From Moniliophthora roreri (lineage: Eukaryota > Basidiomycota > Agaricomycetes > Agaricales > Marasmiaceae), in contig LATX02000200.1 of NCBI GenBank assembly GCA_001466705.2, positions 620,001 to 684,000 on the forward strand: DNA of 64,000 bases, read 5' to 3'. The notes beneath the pieces were generated by a model. It made no database searches, was not told where the DNA came from, and was given only the letters and a program-made list of their open reading frames with translations. Shown piece after piece: positions 25,480-36,160 of this stretch (positions are counted from its first letter, which is position 1; every line of letters starts with the position of its first letter). Both the position numbers and the translations under genes were made by a program.

Positions 25480-28400
25480 TCACTCAATCACTTCAAAACG
25501 ACTGCGTTTTCCAGCTCTTCCATCCAAGTTATCGTCATCCGTTGAACGTTTCTGGCCGTGGTTGCTCGAAGAACCATCAAAGTTCATACTGTCCATGCCA
25601 CTCATACTTCCGGCAAACGACTCTCCGCTGACAAGACCCGCGAGGATCATGTTGTACTGTTCGTCTGTAAGCCCCATCCCAGCGAGAGGGTTCAGCCGGC
25701 CCATATTTTCATCACTGTCCCCAGACATCCCGAGACTGGCATCGAAGGGCATCATGCTGTTGTTGGAAGATGCCATATTCTGGCCCATGGGTTGGTTGGA
25801 GGATTGAACGAGCGCAGCTTGAGATGTCATGGCTTGTTCGAAGCCGGCGTCGGATAATGGGGGTATCCCTACGGATCGAGGTATACGAGACATTTGCTGG
25901 ATGACTTTGAGGTGCATGAGATGTTTCTGGAACGATACAATGAGCAAAGGCACAAAGCCAGAAAGAACATGCCATTTACCTCTAGCATATCTAGCAAACC
26001 TTGCTTAGTGAAAGGTTTCGGAAGGATGTCATTCATGCCTAGAACATGCTCAGCCAGGGCTTTAAGTACGGACCGATACATGCCCAAACTTACCAGAAGA
26101 ATAGTAAGTCATTATTTCGTTTGGTTTGGCATTGCTCGTCATCGAAATGATAGGCGTCATATGGTCAAACTTTCTGATTAGCGACGTTGCGGATACACCG
26201 TCGAGCTTGGGCATTACGATGTCCTATACAAATGCATTAGCGCTCAGCCGGTGCAGTCATCTAACCGAAAACACATACCATCAACACTAGATCATACTTC
26301 TCCAAGTTCATCTTATTCACAGCCCCGACACCATCCACCGCCACATCGATTTTACACCCAAACACCTGCAGAAACTTGCTGCTGAGCTTCCTGCTCACCG
26401 CATCATCATCCACAAGTAACACTCTCGGTGATACTGTCCAGCCCGGTACGAAAGTTGATCGTCTCACGCTCAACTTTTGAGATGACTTGGCTGATCCAGA
26501 GCTCGAACTAGGGTCGGAAGGTTGCGATGAAGACATAGGATCATACCCTATTGGCGAACCATCCGCTCTCGCCTCTTGGGAGCCTACCATCCCATTTGAG
26601 CCGGCTTCATTGAATGAACCTTGTCCAGAACCCAACATATCCATCATCCCGGTATCGAAGCTCCAATTACCATTCATATCGTCAATAGCACTCTTGGGCA
26701 TGAGATGACCGACAGTATACACCTGCAGTCCTTGGTGATTGGTGGTGTAATCCGGGAACGGATTATTCAGGCCAGCAGCTGCATTCGAACCTGGAGGTGA
26801 ACCCTGTGAAGCAGGTGAAGTCGAGGTCGAGCTAACGTTCCCCATGTCGTCGTTATACGACCCGATGGGAGGTATCCAAGGCAAGTTGATACCGGACGGT
26901 GATTCTGACTTTCCCATTGAGGACGATGCGCCTTGGTCCGGTTGTTGTCTCGCAGGGGTCGGCATAACCATTTCCTCTGCGCTACTACTACTCTCCGTCG
27001 GTGACGGCCGGGACTCCAGTCCCGTAGGCGTTGGAGGAGGTAGACCTGCCGCCTGTGCCGCATGGATATTATTGAACGTATCCATTGCATTAACAAGCCT
27101 CGCCGCCGCATTACTGAGATAATTAGCGCTAGCTGGCCGCATCTTTTGCAACTCTTCAATCCTCTCCAACGCTTCTTGCCTTGAATTTATCTTGATTGGG
27201 GCAGCGTCCTGGAAACCACCTGGCCCTGGTCCTTGTGCTCCAGAATTATTTCGATCTGAACCATTGGTCGCTATGGACCCATCAGAATTAATTAGCCCTG
27301 CATTTGCGGCTGCTGTCCATAACCTCGAAGGAGGTCTAGGTCCACCAGCGACGTTGTCTGCTGGAGAGTGACCACTATAGCTACCATTACTATACCCGCT
27401 GGTCCCGTTCAGCACACCCTCCGCGCGCCTACTAATCTCATTCATCTTCATCAACGCCGTTCTACCCATCGACTCATTGCTCGGATCGGCTGGGTATGCA
27501 CGGTACTGCGGATTGATTAGTCTTTGTGCTAATGAAACGGGAACAAAGGGGTTATCCGAGGAAAGTGAGAGTCTAGAATTGGGGTCGGCTGCCGACGATG
27601 ACCCAGCTTGTTGCTGTGATGAAGAAGAGGGGTACGAGGATGATGACGATGTTGCTGCTAGTAATGGTGGTGACGATGAAGAAGGGAGAGCTGGACGCTT
27701 GCCCTTGCCTATAGAACATCCAAGTCCAAGTCCAGACACCGATCGGGGAATGTGGTTGATGGGTCCAGACCGCGAGGAAGGGGTCGAACCAATAGCAGAA
27801 CAACAGGAGGTAAAACGCCAGATCCGAAAAAGCCAGAATCCGAGGAAGGAACGAATGCAAATGGATCCAGAGCGAGAGCCAGAACCACAATGAAAAGGAT
27901 AAAAAGCAGATGAAGGAAATCGACAATGAGGTCCCCCCAAACAATCCATCCATCCACACGCACAAGAAAAGAAGAGGCCCACGCGTTGATTGTCAAATTT
28001 CAAACCGCGAAAGAGGAAGATCCAGGATTGGGGAACGCGCCAGGATTGGTAGTTTTGGTTTGAGATTTGAAGAGTTATTACGGCAAGTGTATATGACATA
28101 GAAAAAAAACAACAAAAAGCATAGTTAGTACATCGCTTGTGATTCGCCTGAGGCAAAAGTTAGAAAATGAGGGGATTGGAAAGCATGGATATGAGGGTCT
28201 GGTAAAAAGACAAAAAGTCCTTCGTTAAGATGTGAAAATTTATGCTACAGTGCGTTGCGGCTTTTTTTCACCCATAAGCCCAAAAAAAGAAACAAAAAGG
28301 GACGGAATAAACATTGATGAATTCGAAAGGCGGGGACGTGTTTGAATTTGTATCCTACTCACCCTCACCTCCAGCACCTCCGCCGCCGCGTAAGACCCAC

Positions 28401-29702
28401 TCAATCAGTCCTTGCATAACACTATCTTGTTGGGCCATGTTTCGTTGGAATCCAACCATTTCAAGAAGCACCTGCCGAACAAAAGACGTAGGCACATCTC
28501 GTTCCTTGCCTAAACTCGAGCAAACATGCCTACCTCATGATAGTTCCTTTCCAAGCCGCCCAAATTCCGTTCAAGGCCCCCAATATTGCGCTCGAGGCTG
28601 CGTATGTGAGATGACATTTCTTCTTGCGAGGCAGTGAGGCGGTCAATCTGTGCCTGAAGAGCACTGATCTGATACGAGTCTAGTCAAAAAAAAAAATCGT
28701 TAGCTAAAAGACAACTCTAGAAAATTAGATGTGAACTGACCTGGATACATCCCAGTTTGACTTGGGGCACCGTAGTATCCGGTAGGCCCTGGACTTCCGC
28801 TGCCGCCGCCACGGCCAGTCTGACCATCGCCTAAAGGTCGGGTCGTGGAAGCAGCATTATTTGACTGTGATTTGCGAGAAGTAGGCACTTTGCGTTTGAT
28901 ATTTTCAAGCGCCTCGCGCCTGTCAGCGTGAAAATCCGGATGGCGAAAAGTCCATGCCTGAAAGAAATAAGGTTTTAGATCCCAAAAGCGAACAGAAGAA
29001 CGGGAAGTTTGCTTACGTGTTCCCCAAAAGTGTTGTCGTCGGTGTTTTTGACCTAGCGATGATGAGCGCTGCGAAAGGTACAGATTGAGGAGACAGGGTT
29101 TTTTACCTTGTGAAAATCGTATTTGTTGAGTTGTCGTACGAAGCTAGCAAAGTTGGAGTGCTTGAAGAGACGTGGCAAGATTGACTTTGTGAATTCGTTC
29201 ATGTCCTGACATGAAATATTTGATGAGTTTAGACGAGAGTGAAGTAGATGATCCGACATACTTTGACGACAAAGCAGTCTCCTGCAGGCCCCCAGCATAC
29301 GACGTGCTGAAATGACTTGTCTTCAAGCATCCTAACAAAGAATAATTACTCGGCAGGACGAGTCAAGCCATAAAAGCATACGCACTTGTACAACTTTTTG
29401 ACAAAGTCACTCGTCGCCGGCATTGAGTCCTCCATATTACTCTCCTGTTTATTCGATGAAGGTTTCGATGCCTCAGGTAATATGTTTTGTGGTTCGCGCT
29501 TGACCTCTATGCGAGGTTGAATAGGGATCTGGTATAGCTCTTCCCTTGAACTCGAGGTGGGATGGGGAAGCGACTGGTGCGGTTGGTGCTGGTTCCAGAG
29601 AGTATTACCCTGGAACTGGTCTTGATGGTAGTCCTGAGGAGGGAGATGTGGAAAGTCGGAATGAGGAAGGAAATGTTCAGCCTGCCTAGAACGCGAGTTC
29701 AT
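25480..29702 (-). CDS. SKN7: SKN7/PRR1-like transcription factor (HSF domain plus response-regulator receiver)
   Basis: Nuclear factor that ends a histidine-kinase phosphorelay and controls oxidative and osmotic stress genes. The start at 29702 gives a Gln/His/Pro-rich lead, then an HSF-type DNA-binding domain: [39 protein letters not shown] and [11 protein letters not shown] coiled coil follows ([20 protein letters not shown] with LERN repeats). A 654-base intron (27709-28362) leads to a long Ser/Gly/Asn-rich linker, then the receiver domain: [14 protein letters not shown] with the acidic pair, [15 protein letters not shown] with the phospho-acceptor Asp, TSNA and the Lys of PKPF. A polar tail of about 120 residues ends at 25480-25482. 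The domain order is diagnostic of SKN7/Prr1. Minor exon ends are approximate. Confidence 0.92.
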
Positions 29703-30122
29703 AAGGTCTTTGGAGATGAGAGCAAGCCATCAACGTTCCTCGAAATACTTTTTATCACATCATCCGCCATTATCCGGTCAGCTCATTCCGACTCATTCCC
29801 TCAAAATTCCTCCTTCTGGTCCAGCAATATACTCAAATCGTCTCACAAGGTTTGTTTAAACACTCCCATATTTAAAGAAATGCTAGTTTAATGCGCGGAA
29901 TGGACGTCGGCGGAGAGTCAAGAGCCCTCGAGATTCCGTACGTCTAGGCCTTTGCACGTGTTGTATTCGTCATAGAAGCCGCCCAGACCATGACCCGGTC
30001 CAGGCCCCTGACGGTCCAGAATCTGACTCCAGGCCCTACACCGAGACTAATCCTCGGAGGCCATCGGATGGGTAGAGTTAAGGATTGGCGATACCAACAC
30101 CTCCACGAAAAATGACCTTCAG
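29703..30122. other. Intergenic gap between the SKN7-like gene and the tRNA
   Basis: Upstream region of the SKN7-like gene. TTTAAA-type AT-rich pieces lie at 29858-29890. No coding frame of note; a minus frame across 29944-30324 overlaps the tRNA and is rejected. Confidence 0.5.
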
Positions 30123-30205
30123 GGCTACCTGGCGCAATGGTAGCGCGTTTGGCTTCGATTACCAGACGTACCAAAAGGTTGCAGGTTCGAGTCCTGCGGT
30201 GGTCA
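30123..30205 (+). tRNA. tRNA-Arg (anticodon TCG) with an 11-base intron
   Basis: A full cloverleaf can be drawn. The acceptor arm GGCTACC pairs with GGTGGTC (two G-U pairs), with discriminator A. The D stem GCGC/GCGC closes AATGGTA. The anticodon stem TTTGG/CCAAA holds loop CTTCGA plus A, giving anticodon TCG at 30155-30157. The T stem GCAGG/CCTGC holds TTCGAGT. An 11-base intron (30159-30169) sits one base 3' of the anticodon, the canonical position. A box (TGGCGCAATGG) and B box (GGTTCGAGTCC) for RNA polymerase III are present. It decodes CGA arginine codons (and perhaps CGG by wobble). Confidence 0.88.
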
Positions 30206-30254
30206 AGCCTGATAATTTTGCAGCTTTCGCTGAAGGCGAGTAAGTCGGTCAACT

Positions 30255-30308
30255 TTTCTACTAATGGAACCTGAGCGAATCTTTCTACTGATGGAGCCTG
30301 AGCGAAAA
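30255..30308 (+). repeat. 27-bp tandem duplication containing a start codon
   Basis: Two head-to-tail copies, 30255-30281 and 30282-30308, match at 23 of the first 25 aligned bases. Each holds an ATG (30264 and 30291) followed by codons for Glu-Pro-Glu-Arg. As 27 is a multiple of three, both ATGs are in one frame, so the start of the next gene is doubled. Confidence 0.8.
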
Positions 30309-31442
30309 ATTCGCCCTCATACAAAGTAAGTTGCAGCTTTATTTTGCTCCTCGATCCCCACCAATGATTCTAGATCCCGAGCTGGTTGTCTCGTATGCAA
30401 ACAACGAAGGGTAAAATGCGACGAGATACGACCTAATTGCGGTCCATGCGAGCGATATGGGGCCAAATGTGCATGGAAGCAACGACGAATCCCGCGTCAC
30501 GTCGTCATTTCAGAATCACCACCGCCCATGTATACACCCATTTCTGCGCCTCTGCCGATGAACATTATTTCGATGAGACTGATGCATCATTGGACTACCG
30601 TGTTGTCTTCATCTCTTGCAACAGCACCAGTCAATATTCCTCTACTCCAGCATCACTTCCCCCAGCTGGCCTTTGATCGCCCATTCTTGCTACACTCCAT
30701 GCTCGCCCTTTCAGCTTTTCATCTATCACTGGTCTATCCGGAAAGCAGGGAGAACGCTCTGTCCGCAACCTTGCACCGCCAATCCGCCCTGTCCCTTCTC
30801 ACTAGCCTAAGCATTGGGGGCTTTGACCAGAGCGTCCTCGGCATCGCATTTCTAACGACGACGACGATGACCAATGGCTTCAACTCACCTCAGCACCACA
30901 ATCTCATCGCCATGCTGACTACAATCCATAACATTTTTCACGGCAAGAACTACTTTATCTTTTGCGACCAAACTTTCCTCGGGCTCAACTTTACCAGTTT
31001 TTTGAGTCAATTACAAGGAGACGTTGGAGCACCAAATAACCTGTTCCCTGCACACCTGCTACAAATACATCTCCCAGACTCTGAAATATTCCCCGAGCCA
31101 GAGGAGCTCGCCAACCCTAGGGTGTCAGATGCGTATCGTTCCGCCGTTGTCACGCTACGAACGGCTTGGCTATTCGTGTCCCTGGGGTTCGAGTCCTTTG
31201 GTGCGGTGTCGTGGCCAGAAAACTTTTCTGATAAGTTTTGCGCCTTGCTTAACGAGAAGAGACCGCGGGCGTTGGTATTATTGTATCATTATTGCGCTAT
31301 GCTGGCTGGGACTAGCCCTGCTTGTTGGTGGGCGAGGCGGAGTGGGCAGCACATGGACTGGATACGAGGGGTGCTGGATGAACAGTGGAGGGCGTGTTTA
31401 CACATGGAAACTGCTGGCGCCTTGGTGGAACTCGTTGAATGA
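30264..31442 (+). CDS. Zn(II)2Cys6 fungal transcription factor
   Basis: Fungal-type DNA-binding regulator. A small first exon starts at ATG 30291, or at the in-frame duplicated ATG 30264 (leader MEPERIFLL then MEPERK). The exon ends at 30325. A 48-base intron (30326-30373, GTAAGT to CTAG) joins to SRAGCLVCKQRRVKCDE and NCGPCERYGAKC, the six-cysteine cluster with spacing C-x2-C-x6-C-x6-C-x2-C-x6-C. The rest is one long exon of about 370 residues with a fungal specific-factor type helical region (FDRPFLLHSMLALSAFHLSL), ending with TGA at 31440-31442. Its target genes are unknown. It lies only 58 bp downstream of the tRNA, so polymerase II and III promoters are nearly on top of each other. Confidence 0.85.
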
Positions 31443-31557
31443 AGTCCAGAAGAGATGGAGAGACGTTGTACCACGAAGAGACATCGTCGTTATTACTAGA
31501 CTAGTATCTCAGCTGGGCCGAGAGGAGATGTTGTTTCTCCAAGCTATATTGCACACC

Positions 31558-32759
31558 TTATACTACTCTTTCATAGTCGTCATTGCTACGTCCATTATAC
31601 TTATTAGCCTCGGCCTCCATAGCCGGCCTAAATATGTAAAAGTCTTCTACATGCGCACGCAACCGCCCTGAGACTTTGTCCGGGGAATCCAACATGCACA
31701 TCCCAAGCCTCTTGAATAGCCTACCAGCCCTCACCCGATGCTCGACAAACTTGCGCATCCAAGATCCACCGAGTCCAATATTTGTCATCGTATGCATATT
31801 GGGGAGGTACACCACATCACCCATGAGCAGCTCGAGCAATGGTACTTCCCGTTCGTCTCTCGAAACATTGAGATGTAGAATCTCAACTCCTGCAGCTTCC
31901 CGAAGAATATTGATCCAATATGCCTCCTCTCCGCCGTAGGGATCATCGAGCGGAAGACCTGGAGGAGTAAGCTCCCCGACGGACGTTAGAATAGAACGAG
32001 TTTGTCCAGTAGATGCCCTAACGAGTTGCCTCGCAAACGTATTATATTCATCCTCTCTGTCAATATCGTAATAAGCGATATCGAGCTTGGTAAGAGAAAT
32101 GAAGGGAAGAACGATTCGATATAGAGCGAATAATGCCCCTTGGGCTTTAGGTGTTATACAGAACGTAACACATCAAGTTTGACCGTTCGTTCAACGCTAG
32201 ACCTCTCCGGACCAGAGCTGAATGGCTCTAGGGTCGTGAGATTGGGAGATCCTGAAGCAAAGCAACAAATGAGAATGACGGACGAAAGTTGTTTGGGTGA
32301 TGGGCGAGCGTGAGTTGGACAGATCCCGACCAAATGTATGAGGACAAGGATATCCAATGTGCACAGCTCGAAGTTCGAGATGCGTAAATTGCGGGGCATT
32401 GCCATGAAATGGTCTGCCTCTTCAAGACCGGCTGGAGGAACTGTGTTCCAAGTTGAGTTGGTTGGGAAGTGTACCGACTTTCATAGATCAGGCGCCATTT
32501 ACTGCGAGACCAAATCAGAGGCTAGTATACTAGGATGGACGTTCACCACTTGCCTGCACGCAGAACGGGTCGGACGTGACATTCCTTCGCCCTCGGCCGT
32601 GTACAAATCTTTCACACGTTCCGGGAGCTCTACGATTTCGTGCAATTCATCCTCTAGGTCCAAACGAATGACTGAGAAGATGATTTCGCTACTCAATTCG
32701 TTGGGCAACTCGAGTATGGGGGACACTTTATGTGGACGTGACATGAAGCGTTTATGCAA
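31558..32759 (-). pseudogene. Decayed F-box protein gene
   Basis: Pieces of one basidiomycete F-box protein lie in order on the minus strand but in different frames. At 32759 a frame begins with ILELPNELSSEIIF, the first half of an F-box. Then come APQFTHLELRAVHIGY (a repeat-like segment common in these proteins) in another frame, TTLEPFSSGPERSS in a third, and a long last frame (about 32155-31558) with LFALYRIVLPFISLTKLDIA. Stops such as those ending the frames at 32499 and 32154 separate the parts, and good splice signals do not rescue all joins. I read this as a pseudogene; a heavily spliced live gene is less likely but possible. Confidence 0.5.
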
Positions 32760-33029
32760 GTCGATGATTGAGCGTCAAACACATGTCATAAAATTTCCCG
32801 TAAAGTGCGAGGAAGTAAATTACTGCTACAATTTGATGGCTTTCGCGAGTATAGACGTCGGCATAGGGAAATTTTTTTGCGTGCATGATGATAAAGAGAT
32901 ACATAGCTCATGGAAAAACTAAGGGGCATACCGACGACAAAAAAGAACCACTTAATTCTCTCCTGGCTTGGCCTGACACAATCCATCCAGCAGCCCCAAA
33001 TATATATCTAGCGACTAAAGCGGCTAGTT

Positions 33030-33695
33030 TCATCGGCCAGCACCAGGGACGTTCCTCCTGTCTCTCCTAAGTCCACGCTCAGGGACAGCGGCAGTAGGAA
33101 TAAGGACGTTGACAGGGATAGAATCAAAGTTGAGAGCGCGGAGCATATCCTGTAAAGGCGAAGTTGAAGATGGAAATTTGAAAGGTGTAGTATGTTACGC
33201 ACTTTGGTGTCAGCGTCGACTTCAAGGGGAGCCCCGGAGGTGTCTAGGGCAGAGACTTCGGGGACGTAGTTATCCTTGCGCTCACGCTCTTCTTCCTGGA
33301 GCTTGAAGGAGATACCACGAACAGGGCCCTTCTGGATACGCTTCATCAAGTGAGTGGTGAAGCCAGAGATTTTGTTGCGCAGACGCTTTGAGGGAACGAC
33401 AGCCTGATGATGAATGTAACATGGTTAGAGAGACACAGAAAAAAAGCAAGTTCCCTAGTACGCACGACTTCATCGATGATCCTCTTATTAGTATGGAAGT
33501 CAAGAGTGAGACGAGGGTAGCTAATGACCAAAAAAGACTCGTCAGCAAAGTTCACCTTGCTCATTCTGTCAACGACACGGACTATTTCTCAATCAAAACC
33601 CTGGAGGCCCTCTTGGTGGTCTTGGTACGAACTCGGCCCTAGAAAACTATATCAGTATAGCCTTGAGTATGCAAATAAATGATCTTGCTCACCAT
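33030..33695 (-). CDS. RPS17: 40S ribosomal protein eS17 (RPS17)
   Basis: Small-subunit ribosomal protein. The first coding exon is only the ATG at 33693-33695, followed at once by an intron (GTGAGC to TAG). The second exon gives [19 protein letters not shown], and a 62-base intron (33521-33582, with unusual donor GTCCGT) joins to [18 protein letters not shown]. The next exon has [20 protein letters not shown] and [20 protein letters not shown]. The last exon starts [13 protein letters not shown] and ends RRNVPGAGR with TGA at 33030-33032. Length and sequence are those of eS17. It is divergent from the uS8 gene across about 515 bp. Confidence 0.95.
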
Positions 33696-34210
33696 ATTTG
33701 CGTCCTTGAAGTCGTTGTCGGTATCGAGGGACTTGTTTTACGCGGCTTGCGGCTTTGCGAGGAGGAGTATGGCAATGACAATATTCCCAGTGTGGTGTGT
33801 GGGAAAGTTTCGGCCACTTCCGAAACTTTTGTGGCTGAACTGTACAGTACCACACGATTAAGTAATCCTACTGCCAGCAATTTCCGTCTCTTATAGATTT
33901 TTTGTTCACCGCCGTCCTCGACACTCTTCCCCTCAAGATCCCCTCAAAAGGTACCTATATGCACTTATAGTTTTGCTCGTCGTCCAGCTCGCTGCGTGTC
34001 TACCGCGTCTGTCATCAAGGTCGATCTCGGGCGGAGAGTTGGAAGAGGAACATTTCTATTTCACTCGATGCTTTAGGGATACGAAGCTCTCCGACAGCCC
34101 GTTTGACTCGCGCTTTCCGTAGTGCGACACTCAGACTGGGTTTTACAATCATACTTACTATTCAATTCTTACGCAGGAACCATACTTGATTGACCACTTT
34201 TGTCTTCAAA
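33696..34210. promoter_or_regulatory. Two-way promoter between RPS17 and RPS22
   Basis: A 515-bp gap with start codons on both sides and no coding frame of note. It is rich in pyrimidine runs toward the uS8 start (about 34075-34200) and contains the palindrome at 33804-33829. Shared regulation of the two ribosomal protein genes is an inference from layout. Confidence 0.5.
33804..33829. promoter_or_regulatory. 10-bp palindrome in the shared ribosomal-protein promoter
   Basis: AAAGTTTCGG at 33804-33813 is followed, after 6 bp, by its exact reverse complement CCGAAACTTT at 33820-33829. It lies 109 bp upstream of the RPS17 start and about 380 bp upstream of the RPS22 start, inside the divergent promoter. 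A site for a dimeric regulator is a fair guess, but I know no named factor for it. Confidence 0.4.
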
Positions 34211-34967
34211 ATGGTTCGCGTATCCGTTCTCGTGAGTACCTGTTTTGCTGTACGCGGATCTGCTCTAATCATGCTTCAGAACGACTGCTTGAACAACATT
34301 GTCAATGCTGAGCGCCGTGGAAAGCGCCAAGTCCTCGTCCGACCCTCCTCCAAGGTCGTTGTAAAATTCTTGAGTGTCATGCAGAGACACGGTGAGTATT
34401 TGCCCTTCTTTTCAGACTTCTCTTATCCCTCTCGGAGTGATATAACTACGATCGACAAGGTTGTGCTTCCACCTGTCCCTCGTTTTAACCCTCCGAAATA
34501 CAAACGCACCCATGTCTCTGATACCAAACAGCTCCACTTCCGCTTTACTTTACGGTGGTCGAGTTCACCGACGAGACCACATTCTATCCATATCCTTCTC
34601 ATTCATTCCATATCTTCCATCCACACGAAGCTGACACAGATCTTTATAGGCTACATTGGTGAATTCGAGATCATTGATGACCACCGTGCCGGCAAAATTG
34701 TCATCCAGCTTAATGGTCATTTGAACAAGTGCGGTGTCATCTCTCCCCGCTTCAACGTCCAAGTTACCCAGATTGAGTCTTGGGTCAACTTGCTCCTTCC
34801 TTCTCGTGGTTTCGGCATCATCATCCTCGTGCGTATTTTCACTTTTCCGTTCTCTCCCATGTCAGTACTTGACCGTCCACCTATAGACCACTTCTTCCGG
34901 TATCCTCGATCACGAGGAAGCCCGTCGCAAGAACGTTGGAGGAAAGATTTTGGGATACGTCTACTAG
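34211..34967 (+). CDS. RPS22: 40S ribosomal protein uS8 (RPS22/RPS15a)
   Basis: Small-subunit ribosomal protein. The ATG at 34211 gives MVRVSVL, and a 48-base intron (34232-34279) joins to [20 protein letters not shown] 258-base intron (34392-34649) lies between QRHG and [16 protein letters not shown], and a third intron before [19 protein letters not shown]. The end is GKILGYVY with TAG at 34965-34967. The protein is about 130 residues, as usual. The second intron is about five times as long as its neighbours. Confidence 0.95.
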
Positions 34968-35199
34968 ATGTACAACATGTTCAGCTAGGCCCCATGATCT
35001 TACTGCCGGTGTTGTATCATGACATTAAGTTCCTGTATGCCATAGTTCAAAATATATGCTCGCTGCTCCTGGGCTCGACTTCACGAAAGAACTGAACTCT
35101 GCTGAATCAGACATATGCATTGAGATGGTGCAAGCATCAAGCGACAGTCTAACTTGAAGCGAGCGCCGTGACGCTCGTACTGGTTCCTCTTATAAACTA

Positions 35200-35990
35200 A
35201 CGAGCTCCTCGCCCTTGCCATTCTTGACATGCTTACTGCCACCAATCCGCATGCATCTCTCTTCCAGTCCGCGTTCGGTGACTGGCCGATGTTCCTGCCA
35301 CTCAGATTGGAGCCCTGAGCAGCAACCAACACCTTCTCGACTCCGCCAACCATCAGTCACGTCAGTAAACCCATCACAGTCAAGGCCAGGCATTCACACC
35401 TCCGCAAGCGTAATACGCGGTGTCGAAGACTTTGGTAAACTATACCCTAGTGTGAATTATATCATTGTTTTCATCTTTTCAGGACACGCCTCTGACCAAC
35501 ATTGATTAATGTGGAAACTGCAGTAAGTATCTTGCCCTTCAAAACAACCTTCCAGCGGCAGGTGATCCAACCTTATCTAGTGAAACCTAGTATCAACGAG
35601 AAGTGAATGTGAACGACATTTAGGCCGTTAGTGGTAAAAATCAATTCATGATTCTTGCAGATGGAAGCATTAACCCGCAATTTGAAGGCGAAAACCTCGT
35701 CGACATCAACACGTAAGACCACTTTCTCCAACCACTTTTCACAGCTAAGAGGCTCCTCCACAGATACTACAGTAACTATGGGGAGTGAGTTTATCTCACG
35801 AGAGTGCCAGCTTAGTGCTGATCAATGGTCTCACAGCGTCACCAAATTCAGCAACACGAAGGTCAAGGATCACAATGTAATTTGCCAAAATTTCATTGGC
35901 AACAATAGTGAGGCAGAACCTCCAAAGAATGGAGACGGCAGTGATGGAAAATACTGCCAATACGTGTCTGCGGATGTCTCCAACGCCTAG
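35200..35990 (+). pseudogene. Decayed secreted-protein coding relic, family not identified
   Basis: Several short plus-strand pieces look like parts of one protein but lie in different frames with stops between them. Examples are ATQIGALSSNQHLLDSANHQ, then TPPQA, a TAA, and YAVSKTLVNYTLV, then TPLTNIDQCGNC, then DGSINPQFEGENLVDINT, and a last open piece ending SADVSNA at 35990. The in-frame TAA inside otherwise conserved-looking text suggests decay. I could not name the family. The last piece may be unrelated. Confidence 0.35.
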
Positions 35991-36160
35991 GGCGTCACAG
36001 TGGCCTTTTTGTTTTCAGGAATAACCTTGTTAATGCATTATCGTTCTCGGCATATGATAGTGTATATCCGGGAGTCGAGTGGGTTGTATCGTTGATTTTG
36101 TCCGACTAGGATTCAGCTAATAAGATACATCGATAAATAAATAAAAATGATTGTGCCCCT

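Noticed and set aside
26261..28156. A single 631-residue minus-strand protein starting at 28156
   Set aside because: Its last two thirds are the linker and receiver of the SKN7-like protein. The first 150 residues lie in the long intron, are unlike any domain, and replace the HSF and coiled-coil parts that splicing supplies.
29944..30324. Open minus-strand frame of 126 codons across the tRNA
   Set aside because: It overlaps the well-folded tRNA-Arg and the first exon of the Zn2Cys6 gene, has no family likeness, and is best explained as a chance frame.
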